NCBI GenBank assembly: GCA_004524445.1
Contig: SDNP01000010.1
Coordinates: 1 to 64,000, forward strand
Length of the DNA: 64,000 nucleotides
Origin: Candidatus Thorarchaeota archaeon
GTDB lineage: Archaea; Asgardarchaeota; Thorarchaeia; Thorarchaeales; Thorarchaeaceae
Direction of reading: 5' to 3'
Of the stretch, positions 25,214-34,079 are shown one piece after another. A program made the translations under genes and the position numbers. The stretch's first letter is position 1. Each line of letters starts with the position of its first letter. The notes under the pieces were generated by a model that saw only the letters and a list, made by a program, of their open reading frames with translations, was not told the origin of the DNA and did no database searches.

Positions 25214-25789
25214 TTGAAGGCTATGGATATATTCAGTGACATCATTCAGGCTATTACATCATTCATGTCGCCAGTGCAGTACATGCCTGCCTCCACAGTA
25301 TTCATCGTACTAGTAAGCGTTGGGCTTTCGCTGATTTCAATATGGGCTACCAATCGCTTTACAGATGTTGATGAGATGAAGGAGAATATGAAGGAGGTTC
25401 AGGAATGGCAGAAGAAGTTTAAGAAGGCCAGAGAGACCATGGACCCGGTGCTCTTACAGGAGGTTCAAGATAGTCAGTCTCGAATAATGACACTGCAAAG
25501 CAAGATGATGTCAGCACGTTGTAAGCCAATGCTGATCTTCTACATCCCATTGATTTTGGTGTTCACAATTCTCAACAATCTCTATGCAGGAGTACCTGTC
25601 GCAGTTCTTCCCTTCAACCCACAGGATGCATTATGGTTTATTGACCCATGGTTAGGCGTCAATATCCCTGGCAGTGGCTTCGGATTGCATTTCTACACCT
25701 GGTACCTTCTTTCAAGCGTGGGCCTGGGCAACATGATTCGGAAAGCATTTGGTCAGGACTTGGCATCCACAACCCCGGGTCTTGGCTGA
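25214..25789 (+). CDS. DUF106 membrane protein, EMC3/Get1-like insertase
   Basis: A 191-residue protein of the archaeal DUF106 family, which belongs to the Oxa1/YidC superfamily together with eukaryotic EMC3, TMCO1 and Get1. It helps insert membrane proteins. The layout is typical: a first membrane helix (about 28-46), a long charged cytosolic helical hairpin (about 50-105, MKENMKEVQEWQKKFKKA), then two or three C-terminal helices including ARCKPMLIFYIPLILVFTIL and the short TWYLLSSVGLGNMIRKAFG end. TTG 25214 opens the frame and ATG 25223 is an alternative. In most archaea this gene sits near secY and ribosomal genes; here it is isolated. Confidence 0.88.
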   Translation: MKAMDIFSDIIQAITSFMSPVQYMPASTVFIVLVSVGLSLISIWATNRFTDVDEMKENMKEVQEWQKKFKKARETMDPVLLQEVQDSQSRIMTLQSKMMSARCKPMLIFYIPLILVFTILNNLYAGVPVAVLPFNPQDALWFIDPWLGVNIPGSGFGLHFYTWYLLSSVGLGNMIRKAFGQDLASTTPGLG

Positions 25790-25852
25790 GGGATATGAAT
25801 CATATAGACCTGTAATTCTCAGAGAGAAGAGTGGAAGCATCGGAGTATCTCA

Positions 25853-27172
25853 CTAGACATCCACATGATTTCTTGAATTGAAGACTAGGTTCTGTCTTGT
25901 GAAACGAAATGACTTCAACAGAACACCGATGCCCACTAGAATGAGCAATATAGCGGCAATAAAGCTACCTCTGTAGGCGTCTGCATTCGTGAATCCCGTG
26001 CCTATCAGGATATCAGCAATCGGCCCAGTGATTAGCGTTGCTGCAATGCCCCAGCTGAGGAAGAATGTAGCATTATAGTACGCAAAGAGGCGTCCCCGAA
26101 ATTCTGCGGGAGCCATGTGTGCCACTATTGAGTAGCTTGAAGATTGAATGATAACATGGGATGCACCAATAAGAAATGATGATGCTATGCTGAGCAGAAA
26201 AGTGGGCGTTACAATGAGCCAGGCTATAGCTGTGATTGACAGAAATGAGCCAAACAACAAGACTTTGTCATCATCACTGTCGGCAACCACAGACCCAACT
26301 AATAGCCCTGAAACCATGGAAGCAATACTCCCAATGTTGCTAAAGAGGGCGATTTGCCCGCCAGTGGCTCCAAAAGCTGTGGAATCCGCGAGAAATAGGC
26401 TTGATATGATTGAGATTGAATTACGTCCAAAGTTCAGAAAGACCAATGCTGTTATGAAGAGCAAGTACGCCTTCCGTAATTTCGCAGGCAAAACACTTAG
26501 AGACGGCATTTCTACTGGCTCAGGTACGCCTATATTCTCCACAGCCAACCCATCTTTCATACGGATGGCGAAGTAGACGATGAAACTAGAGAAGATCATC
26601 ACCATGGCAGCAATAAAGAAAATACTTCCATCAGCAAACCCTGCGCCATTATCAAAGAGAAAACCACCCAGATATGCACCTCCAATTCCACCGAATCCTC
26701 CAACGATAGAGAGTTGACCCATTATCTTCTTTCTTTCATCAAACTCCGTCAGCTCGGATATCAGTGCAGACCATCCCACATTGGACATGCTCCAGAAAAC
26801 CTCGATCCCCCCTAAACTGAAAATAATGATGTAACCCACCACAATCGTATTGCCTATTCCAAGGAAATACTGGTACCCGAAGACCATAAAGATGTGTCCA
26901 GCACCGGCAAGAAATTCTCCTAGCGCTACAAATTCAGTTGGTCTCCGGTATTTGTCTAGAGCACGTCCCCAGAGAAGAGATTGCGTCCCAGCATTAGCAA
27001 TCATTCCCACCGTTGCCATCAGTGTCACTTCTGTAGTGGAGAGACCCAAGGACCGTAAGTAGATTGACAGAAAGGTGTAGACAATGGCTCTGCGAAAGTA
27101 TGTGAGAAACTGAAATGTTGAGAGTCCTGTGAACTCTCTCATCCTAAGCCGGGAATAGTCTAGGAGCGTCAA
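25853..27172 (-). CDS. Major facilitator superfamily transporter
   Basis: A 439-residue carrier with twelve predicted membrane helices in two halves. The loop between helices 2 and 3 has the MFS-type GRALDKYRRP element, and the second half has a matching GSVVADSDDDK loop. The central cytosolic loop (about 205-225) is short. The substrate is not predictable; the length and absence of extra domains suit a drug or metabolite exporter. TTG 27172 opens the frame about 30 bp from a TATA-like element; ATG 27142 is an alternative start. No co-directional gene overlaps it. Confidence 0.9.
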   Translation of the reverse strand: MTLLDYSRLRMREFTGLSTFQFLTYFRRAIVYTFLSIYLRSLGLSTTEVTLMATVGMIANAGTQSLLWGRALDKYRRPTEFVALGEFLAGAGHIFMVFGYQYFLGIGNTIVVGYIIIFSLGGIEVFWSMSNVGWSALISELTEFDERKKIMGQLSIVGGFGGIGGAYLGGFLFDNGAGFADGSIFFIAAMVMIFSSFIVYFAIRMKDGLAVENIGVPEPVEMPSLSVLPAKLRKAYLLFITALVFLNFGRNSISIISSLFLADSTAFGATGGQIALFSNIGSIASMVSGLLVGSVVADSDDDKVLLFGSFLSITAIAWLIVTPTFLLSIASSFLIGASHVIIQSSSYSIVAHMAPAEFRGRLFAYYNATFFLSWGIAATLITGPIADILIGTGFTNADAYRGSFIAAILLILVGIGVLLKSFRFTRQNLVFNSRNHVDV

Positions 27173-27483
27173 AGTGATTTCAAGTCGAATAACACGGTCT
27201 TAATAGTATATTCTTTCAAGGCATCATTTTATCATGGCTGAAACAAGGTTCTAGGATTCGTACTCATGCAAGCTTTGCGTAGAACTAATGCATTACTATA
27301 ACTCATTTATCCTTCATTGACAATATGATGAACCTCAGCAATGAGGAGAATGGTATCATGGCATAGTCGAGTAATACTTGGTTTGTCATATTTTCCATGC
27401 CAACTTAACAAATCCCACTGTATACAAAATTGTCGAGAAGCAAATCGAAAGAACACGCTTCTTTCAATCCCATGTTTTCATTA
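27173..27483. other. Intergenic region with MFS promoter
   Basis: 311 bp without a supported gene. On the minus strand AATATACTATTA at 27201-27212 is a plausible TATA box for the MFS gene, implying a very short leader. The rest lacks clear signals. Confidence 0.4.
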
Positions 27484-28176
27484 TTATTCCGAATAATAGG
27501 AGGCATAGACGTGGTGAGGGTCTATCCCGAGCATATACAAAATACGAGCAGACCAGATTCTCAGAATGTAGCCGATAAGTCCATACTTGCGATATTTTTC
27601 CGCGCTTGTTATTATTTCCTGGCCAAGTAACACAACTCGCCCGTGCTTGTGCATGCATCGAGTCAACCGCAAATCCTCAAAGATTGGAACTTGAAGCACA
27701 GACAAACAGCGTTTGAGGATATCAGAACGAACGAACATAGCACGGTCACCATAGAGTTCACCCGAAAGCCAGACCCATAGATTTGATAGCCACGTGATTA
27801 TCTCCAAGGTGGGTTTGGAGGTGTCATATGAAAGAGAGAATCCACCACCGACTACTCGAGTGTCTTCTAATGCGCTAAGTATCGCAGCATCCCATCCAGA
27901 GGGAAGATTTGTATCAGAGTGCAATAATAGAGCAATATCGCCTTTGGCGTTAGAAATACCCTCAAGAAATGCATATCCACGTCCCCTTCTAGAACAGAAT
28001 ACCACTTCTTCATTAGAGGTCTTCGGGCTAATTTCTTTGACAAGTTTCTGATTATTTACCACAATTATAATTTGGATTGGTACAATCGCGGAGGATAATG
28101 ACTTTCTGATCACAGGAAGTCTATGGTTTCTAGAATGAACGGGCGTAATCACAGATATTAGCGGGGAATGAGTCAA
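27484..28176 (-). CDS. TIGR04283-family GT2 glycosyltransferase (arsenosugar-associated)
   Basis: A 230-residue GT-A fold glycosyltransferase. After the ISVITPVHSRN start come the RGRGYAFLEGISNAKGD segment, the metal-binding LLHSDTNLPSGW motif (about residues 83-94), GELYGDRAMFVRSD and PIFEDLRLTRCM, and the terminal ITSAEKYRKYG with a hydrophobic end. This order matches the TIGR04283 family, which NCBI names for its link to arsenosugar synthesis. It is third in the run arsS, TIGR04282-type transferase, this gene, with a 165-bp gap before it. TTG 28176 is preceded closely by GTGAT. I infer transfer of a sugar to an arsenosugar or related glycolipid. Confidence 0.85.
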   Translation of the reverse strand: MTHSPLISVITPVHSRNHRLPVIRKSLSSAIVPIQIIIVVNNQKLVKEISPKTSNEEVVFCSRRGRGYAFLEGISNAKGDIALLLHSDTNLPSGWDAAILSALEDTRVVGGGFSLSYDTSKPTLEIITWLSNLWVWLSGELYGDRAMFVRSDILKRCLSVLQVPIFEDLRLTRCMHKHGRVVLLGQEIITSAEKYRKYGLIGYILRIWSARILYMLGIDPHHVYASYYSE

Positions 28177-28341
28177 GAATCACATCGCCTTATTCCATTA
28201 CAAGCATAACTTGGTCAGGTTTGATACGTAGCTGGTTAATAACTTCACTATTTCGAAACTAGATGTAGTTACATTATTGAAAATAGCTTAATAGCAGCTT
28301 AGTGACCATAATTTTTTCTAAAAGCACTCACAGATATCTGG

Positions 28342-29049
28342 TTACGAATGCGCTCCCAAAATATCAGGATGGCTGCGAATATAGCTCAAAGTGCGAGGAG
28401 CCGTTGACGGCTGCATCTGGTATGCTTCATAGAATTTTCTAAGGTCAGTTTCTGTGTCGATATCCATCCATTTGGGCAAGATATGAACCCGGTTAGAAAT
28501 CGATTTCAATTGTGACAACGTCTCTCGAAACACAGCTTCGGTACCCCATGATATTCCTTCAAAAGCTGAGGGAATGTAGGTATCCCTTGAGAAGCCTATC
28601 AAATAATATCCGCCATCGAGAGCTGGTCCTAATACCGCATTTTGGCTTCGAAGGCTTGATGCTGCTTTGGATAGAATGTCGATTGGAAGACCTGGACTAT
28701 CGCTGGCAAGGGCTATCACTTGTTCATACTTTTCCTCAAACATGGTCATGAAACCATTATGTAAACGCTCACCGAGATCCGCACCGTTCTGGCCAAAGAC
28801 CTGATATGAACGCCCGAGCCATTCAATGAACCTGTCCTGGGTGGCGGGTGGGAATATCGCAATATGAAATGGAATTTCAAGAGCATGTAATGTGCTCAAT
28901 GTGTCTAAAATGAATGCTCGATATAGGTCAGTTGCGGCCTCGCTCCCAATAGATTTGGCGAGGCGCGATTTGACTGAACCAACCTCAGGATACTTCACCA
29001 TAACAAATATCCCCGGATCAAATTTTCTTGGAAAGTTTTCACTAATCAA
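28342..29049 (-). CDS. TIGR04282-family (DUF2064) glycosyltransferase-like protein
   Basis: A 235-residue GT-A superfamily nucleotidyl/glycosyltransferase. Diagnostic blocks are MVKYPEVGSVKSRLA (about 17-31), LYRAFILDTL, NGADLGERLHNGF, ALASDSPGLP with the likely metal Asp, VLGPALDGGYYLIGF and DIDTETDL. These are the hallmarks of the DUF2064/TIGR04282 family, placed by NCBI in arsenosugar biosynthesis. It begins 18 bp after arsS and is surely in the same operon. TTG 29049 opens the frame; ATG 29001 would start right at the core. The exact donor and acceptor have not been shown for most members. Confidence 0.87.
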   Translation of the reverse strand: MISENFPRKFDPGIFVMVKYPEVGSVKSRLAKSIGSEAATDLYRAFILDTLSTLHALEIPFHIAIFPPATQDRFIEWLGRSYQVFGQNGADLGERLHNGFMTMFEEKYEQVIALASDSPGLPIDILSKAASSLRSQNAVLGPALDGGYYLIGFSRDTYIPSAFEGISWGTEAVFRETLSQLKSISNRVHILPKWMDIDTETDLRKFYEAYQMQPSTAPRTLSYIRSHPDILGAHS

Positions 29050-29067
29050 ATCAAAACCTATCCCTTA

Positions 29068-30021
29068 CTAATCCTCTAATGCGCCCTCGCAAGAAGATCC
29101 ACAGCCTGCAGTGCAACCGAAACAATGTGGCCCCGTTACAATCTCACGATTCAGATGAGACTTACTATCAAAATGATTTGCATCACGGGGAGTGGAGAAC
29201 ACAGGTAATTTCAAAGCAAAGTTAAAATCACAATCATAAATCAGACCGTCCCATCCAACACATATCTGATGTCTACACATCAATTTCTCGAGAGTAGTGG
29301 GATTGAAGCTGTTCTCAAGTAGTTGCTGATACTCTACAACGTTCTGTTCTCCTTCCAAATATTGCTTGAACCGTCCAATTGGCATATTCGTGATGGTTAA
29401 GAGATGGTTGAAATAAATTCCATATTTAGATGACAGAATCTCCTTGTATGTGGTCTCCAATTGCGATTGTTCGGGTGGTAAGACCGGACCATCGGGATTA
29501 AAAACAAGATTTAATTCCAGCTCAGGCTCAATGCCATAACCGCGTTTGTTAAGCTCTCTTAGGCTTCTTATGCTGTCCTTGAATACACCTTTTCCCCTCT
29601 GTTCATCAACATTCTCTTCAGAATGACATGGCAACGATGCAACTAAGCGAATTTGCAGATCTCTGTATAGATCCATAAATCCGCTATGCTTTGAATTTTG
29701 TAGGACCGTGAGATTTGTGCGAACTTGGACCTTATGTACTCCATCGGCTAAGGCTTTCAAAAATTTAGGTAGAGATGGGTTGAGTTCCGGTGCGCCGCCT
29801 GTGATATCTATGAGTTCTGGATCGACTGATTCTGCAATTCTTACCACATCTTGCATTGTTTCCCACGACATTAGATCATCACTCTCTGGACAAGCTCCTA
29901 AGTGACAATGAGAACATGCCTGATTGCATCGATTTCCGATATTTGCCTGGAGTGTCTTATGGGTCAATGCTCTGAGTTTTGACCCCTCTACGGATGCTAT
30001 GAGTTTATTGAATTTGGACAC
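29068..30021 (-). CDS. arsS: Radical SAM protein, arsenosugar biosynthesis ArsS family
   Basis: A 317-residue radical SAM enzyme. The cluster motif is CNQACSHC (residues 33-40, CX3CX2C), followed by the SAM-binding DITGGAPELNP. The C-terminus has the ArsS-type Cys-rich domain: GLIYDCDFN, then HCFGCTAGCGSSCEGAL. ArsS joins an adenosyl group to dimethylarsenite made by ArsM, giving the precursor of arsenosugars. Downstream genes of the TIGR04282 and TIGR04283 families complete the usual neighbourhood; arsM is not in the window. GTG 30021 has AAGGTG about nine bases before it. It diverges from the DUF362 gene. The family call is strong, and a chemically related substrate cannot be excluded. Confidence 0.88.
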   Translation of the reverse strand: MSKFNKLIASVEGSKLRALTHKTLQANIGNRCNQACSHCHLGACPESDDLMSWETMQDVVRIAESVDPELIDITGGAPELNPSLPKFLKALADGVHKVQVRTNLTVLQNSKHSGFMDLYRDLQIRLVASLPCHSEENVDEQRGKGVFKDSIRSLRELNKRGYGIEPELELNLVFNPDGPVLPPEQSQLETTYKEILSSKYGIYFNHLLTITNMPIGRFKQYLEGEQNVVEYQQLLENSFNPTTLEKLMCRHQICVGWDGLIYDCDFNFALKLPVFSTPRDANHFDSKSHLNREIVTGPHCFGCTAGCGSSCEGALED

Positions 30022-30220
30022 GAGTATACACCTTCAACGGAAACCAGCTTACTAAAAGAGCTAGTATGAAACAAGTTCAATTATTTTAGACCTTTTGCAT
30101 ATCTTCGTTGATTCGCAAATGCACAAGCCAAATTGCTTCCTCTATACCTGTAATGCCAACGGGGTGCAGCAATAGCGAACTCTTTTGCCTATTCAAAACG
30201 ATTTTATCTTGCAATGCGTT

Positions 30221-31432
30221 ATGCAGACTATGACAAATCAACCTTCACAGGTCTACTTTGGGTCAATCCAACATGGCAATCCTGGTAGATTTGCATCTAT
30301 GAGTGCGAAACTGGAAAAAATAATCAAACACCTGGATTTCTCAACGATTGAAAAGAAGGATAAGGTTGCCATAAAGATGCATCTTGGCTTTAGAGATGGC
30401 TACCAGACAGTCCCTGTGTTTTTCGCTAGAAGAGTCGTAGAAGCTGTGAAGGAAACCGGGGGCTATCCCTTCGTAACTGACAATCCAACTGCGGTCTATA
30501 ACGCAGCAGAACGAGGCTATACATCAGAAACCCTCGGATGTCCGTTGATACCTGTAGCAGGTGTAAAAGATGGATATCATGAGGAACGCGAATTCGATTT
30601 TCACAATGTGGACACTCTGTCAATTGCAGGAGTTCTACGTGATGCTGATGTTCTCATTGATCTGAGCCATGCTAAAGGACACAATACATGCGGATATGGC
30701 GGAGCTATCAAAAACATAGCTCTTGGCGGATACACTGGCCCTAGCAGATGGAAAAAAATCCACGGGGTAGAAAATAGCATAGAATACTGGGATGCCGACA
30801 AATGCAGCCCCGAGCATGCTAAGGAACTGGTCGAAACGTGTCCTGAAGGGCACATTAAATACGATGAGGAAAAACATGAACTCACGATTGCCTTTGGTAT
30901 GTGTAATCAGTGCATGGAATGCATCGATGCAGATGAAGGCACCGATTGTCTGCATTTTGGACCTGAGAACTTTGCTTTATTCCAAGAGCTGATGGCGAAT
31001 GGCGCGAATGAGATTATAGATACGTTTGACGAGGATAAGAGATTCTACCTCAATTTCCTGCTGGATATCACAGCGCTCTGCGATTGTTGGGGGATTGCAC
31101 AACCAGCAGTGGTTAATGATATTGGGATATTGGGAAGTCGAGATATTGTTGCCATTGAGCAAGCCACTCTCGACCTCATAGCAAAGGAAGGATTAGTCGA
31201 AAGCATGATTCCACCCTATTTCAGGAATGTGGATTTGGATTCTGAAGATGAGCTGCATCCATTTGCAAGAATTCACGGTCGAATGAAGACCCCATACTTG
31301 GTCACTGAATATGCAGAGAATCTTGGGATGGGATCACGAAGCTATGAGTTGATTGAGCTATTATCACCAGATGAAACAAAGGAAATGGAAGCACCTAAGG
31401 GCGTAAGTGAGGACCAACCTACATTCTTCTAG
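30221..31432 (+). CDS. DUF362 iron-sulfur domain protein
   Basis: A 403-residue cytosolic protein of the DUF362 family. It keeps the VAIKMHLGF opening, PFVTDNPTAVYN, the DLSHAKGHNTCGYGGAIKNIALG block (about residues 147-169) and a later cluster CNQCMECIDADEGTDC that suits Fe-S binding, though spaced unlike a standard double 4Fe-4S ferredoxin. The C-terminal part has CDCWG and VNDIGILGSRDIVAIEQA. DUF362 proteins are thought to be redox or metal-site proteins; the reaction is unknown. The open frame reaches back to TTG 30185, but I prefer ATG 30221 (ATG 30230 possible), where homology-like sequence begins. Divergent from arsS with about 200 bp between. Confidence 0.85.
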   Translation: MQTMTNQPSQVYFGSIQHGNPGRFASMSAKLEKIIKHLDFSTIEKKDKVAIKMHLGFRDGYQTVPVFFARRVVEAVKETGGYPFVTDNPTAVYNAAERGYTSETLGCPLIPVAGVKDGYHEEREFDFHNVDTLSIAGVLRDADVLIDLSHAKGHNTCGYGGAIKNIALGGYTGPSRWKKIHGVENSIEYWDADKCSPEHAKELVETCPEGHIKYDEEKHELTIAFGMCNQCMECIDADEGTDCLHFGPENFALFQELMANGANEIIDTFDEDKRFYLNFLLDITALCDCWGIAQPAVVNDIGILGSRDIVAIEQATLDLIAKEGLVESMIPPYFRNVDLDSEDELHPFARIHGRMKTPYLVTEYAENLGMGSRSYELIELLSPDETKEMEAPKGVSEDQPTFF

Positions 31433-31632
31433 AGAATCGACTTCATTGCATCATGACAGCCTCTAATCGTTCCACCAAACTTTCAAATAGCCTCTCACTT
31501 GAAGCAGAAACATACATTAGCTGTGCTGTACAGCCTTGATTTGAATAGTAGAGCTATAAGTCAAAGCAACGAGTTGCATTCACCTAGCAAGACCCAAACT
31601 GCTCAGTACGTTGCATAGAAATACAAGGGGCA

Positions 31633-32517
31633 TTGGGTGGTAGCTCTAATAGTTGGAGGTTGCTGAATCTGGGTTCATCCGGGTGGTCAAGAAAGAAAGA
31701 TGAAGCCTTTCTAGAGAAAGTCTTGGACCTTGCTAATAGGGGAGATTTCGTCGCTATCACTAAAACCTACAACGACTTTTGGAAGGACAAAAACAAGAAT
31801 CCCTTGCATAGAATAGATAGTATAGCAATGAGGAATTTTCAAGACGCGGATGAAGTTGAATTAACGAATACCCTATTGCAAATCCGGAGTAGTGTTTTTT
31901 CTTATCTGGGCTTGTTGTCTCTGAGCATAGCGACTGAGGTATCTACAAAAGATATCCTCCAAGTTATGCTAAACGAAGATAATAGCAAGAAGGGTAGGAA
32001 AAAAGCTAGGGAATTTCTTACTGCTCAAGCCAAGCAGCTTATCGATAAGAACCGAGTAAATCATCTCATTCCAACTGAGCTAAAGAGAGATGGCCTGGGA
32101 TATCTGACTGAAAAAGTACGTGAAGCCCAAATTGAAAACTATCGGAAAGCAAAACCTTCAGTCAAGAAAGGCAAGCTTTCCTTGAAGAAACTCTCGCATA
32201 CTGTGCTAGGGAAGAAGATTCTTCGTGATTTGTGCATCGATGCAAATGAACTTGACGCAAATAGTGATGAGGCATCGCGGATTGGGGAGGCATACGATCA
32301 TTATCTCTTAGAAATCGAGCTCTCAGAGGATTTTGTCATGCCGGATATAGAAGATACCCAACAGCTTTCTTTGGAAGGTAAACCGCTTGATGCCGATGAA
32401 TCAGACGAAACTAAGAAACCATCAGGAAAAAGAAACGAACCAGACCAGGAGAATCTAACCCGCTATCTTGCAGAAGACGAAGCAATACCTAGTTCGGAGA
32501 AAAAGAATAAGGGGTAG
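31633..32517 (+). CDS. Hypothetical helical protein upstream of HEAT-repeat gene
   Basis: A 294-residue soluble, mostly helical and very charged protein. Residues 20-110 read as amphipathic helices (KKDEAFLEKVLDLANRGDFVA, LTNTLLQIRSSVFSYLGLLSLS), residues 115-200 are Lys-rich, and the last 60 residues are an acidic, disordered tail. I recognise no family. The frame opens at TTG 31633 with AAGGGG close upstream; no ATG lies near. It is followed after 54 bp by the HEAT-repeat gene, so the two may act together as scaffold or nucleic-acid-associated proteins; that is inference. Confidence 0.65.
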   Translation: MGGSSNSWRLLNLGSSGWSRKKDEAFLEKVLDLANRGDFVAITKTYNDFWKDKNKNPLHRIDSIAMRNFQDADEVELTNTLLQIRSSVFSYLGLLSLSIATEVSTKDILQVMLNEDNSKKGRKKAREFLTAQAKQLIDKNRVNHLIPTELKRDGLGYLTEKVREAQIENYRKAKPSVKKGKLSLKKLSHTVLGKKILRDLCIDANELDANSDEASRIGEAYDHYLLEIELSEDFVMPDIEDTQQLSLEGKPLDADESDETKKPSGKRNEPDQENLTRYLAEDEAIPSSEKKNKG

Positions 32518-32571
32518 AACAACAAGAAGAAGACATCATACCCTGGCAGTAATCAGACGGGGCGGAATATA

Positions 32572-34032
32572 ATGACGAAGGAAGAAGAGAAGGCGGAGAA
32601 GAAGGAGCTTGAGGGGTTAAGAAACCTTAGGGCTATATCCAACTCACTGGATTCTCCGGACTTGGGAGTTGCGTACACGGCTGCTGCTGAATTAATGCAG
32701 CACCAAGCGGCTCGCTCACTTCTCCCTAAGATAATGAGCATTCTGAATGTTGATGATTTGACACTAAGGAAACTCAATTTCAGATTTGCAGGAATGCATG
32801 CTTTTGGGCCCTATATCCCATCATTATTCCAGGCTCTTGAATCCATCAATCCAGCTGAAAGGGAGCAGGTACTTCAAAGCGTAGAGGAGGCATTTAGCAA
32901 AACGGGAGGGCCGCTTTCATCATTAGAACAAAAGAGATGGGTTGAGGCACTCGATGAAGTCGGTCATGAACATCAAGCTACCGTCTTTGGTATAATGGCT
33001 CATCTTGGCAGAAGGGGTGCACGTTGGGTTGGCGACAAAATTAGAAAACAAACAGAAATTGTTTCATATGGTTCAGTTCCCAAGATTCTATCATTTAGAG
33101 AAAGCACGGCCAAGAGAATGCTGAAGACACTCGCCAAGAAAGCGGCGAAAAGGAAACCCGAATTGCTCGAGTACATTTGCGGAGTTGTAGATCAGTCTAC
33201 GATAGGATATCTTGCTCCATTCCTGTCTTCTGGTGACTGGAAGACACGTGCTGAAGTTGCAAAAGCGATTGGGAAAATAGGAATCACCTCTGCATCCGGT
33301 ATAGTAATGGAAATAGTATCAGACCCGGATTGGAGGGTCAAGCAAGCACTGTTAGAAAAAATCAACATCAGCGATTCAAGATTAACGAGTTTGCTGAAGA
33401 TCATTGATTGTTTTGCTAACGACTCTCACGTTCGAGTTAGAGGACAGGCTGAGCGTACTCTGTTGAATTTGGGTCATGCGGCCTGTGATGAGGAGGATCT
33501 GGACGAGCAGAGAGACCGTATTATGAGGAAATTTAGACAGCGTCTATTGGACGCTGCTACAAACAATCCAGATATTGATTCTAATTGGATGGGTGTAGAG
33601 GTTGAAGAACACCCGATTCCATATATGGCGGAGGCAGACGATTCGCAGAAGGGCATTAGCCTTTCAGATATTGCACCATCAGAGGAAGAAGCCAAGAGTG
33701 GTGGTTCAGAGCAAGCAGGTCTCCTGAGCGCCCTACTAAAGGCAAAGGATTCGGTGAATAGCGGTCAGAAAGCTGGTAGTTCTAAGCGAGATGCACCAGA
33801 CAAATTGGAATTGGATGACGATATGTCGGAAACAGAGCGATTTATGAGGCTGCTCAAATATCTGTCAGGTGGGCAAGACAGGGATGTCACACTTGAGGAC
33901 CTCCACAAAAAGGCAGGAGAGGCGAACCTTACAGAAGAAGATCTAGAGGAAGCATTGGAGCAATTGGAGAGAGAAGGAACTGTATATCGATCCAAAAAGG
34001 GGGCTATTCGTAGAGTAGATATGGAACTCTGA
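32572..34032 (+). CDS. HEAT-repeat protein with C-terminal winged-helix-like domain
   Basis: A 486-residue soluble protein. Residues 20-330 form a helical solenoid of HEAT-like repeats, clearest at TIGYLAPFLSSGDWKTRAEVAKAIGKIG, SGIVMEIVSDPDWRVKQALLEKI and IIDCFANDSHVRVRGQAERTLLNLG. A disordered acidic linker (about 345-415) leads to a C-terminal domain (about 420-486, RFMRLLKYLSGGQDRDVTLEDLHKKAG, then LEQLEREGTVYRS) that looks like a winged helix. This suggests a protein- or nucleic-acid-binding adaptor. ATG 32572 follows GGGGCGGAAT. Downstream, after 47 bp, is the amidohydrolase. Confidence 0.8.
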   Translation: MTKEEEKAEKKELEGLRNLRAISNSLDSPDLGVAYTAAAELMQHQAARSLLPKIMSILNVDDLTLRKLNFRFAGMHAFGPYIPSLFQALESINPAEREQVLQSVEEAFSKTGGPLSSLEQKRWVEALDEVGHEHQATVFGIMAHLGRRGARWVGDKIRKQTEIVSYGSVPKILSFRESTAKRMLKTLAKKAAKRKPELLEYICGVVDQSTIGYLAPFLSSGDWKTRAEVAKAIGKIGITSASGIVMEIVSDPDWRVKQALLEKINISDSRLTSLLKIIDCFANDSHVRVRGQAERTLLNLGHAACDEEDLDEQRDRIMRKFRQRLLDAATNNPDIDSNWMGVEVEEHPIPYMAEADDSQKGISLSDIAPSEEEAKSGGSEQAGLLSALLKAKDSVNSGQKAGSSKRDAPDKLELDDDMSETERFMRLLKYLSGGQDRDVTLEDLHKKAGEANLTEEDLEEALEQLEREGTVYRSKKGAIRRVDMEL

Positions 34033-34079
34033 GAATCCTTTACAATAATGTAAACAAAATGTAATGGAGGCTAGAAATC

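Noticed and set aside
28761-28771. GTAAACG inside the TIGR04282 gene (also one near 55783)
   Set aside because: Explained by coding sequence; not counted in the intergenic cluster.
30601-30955. Minus-strand frames opposite the DUF362 gene
   Set aside because: Shadows: no start signal, and the plus-strand product has clear family motifs.
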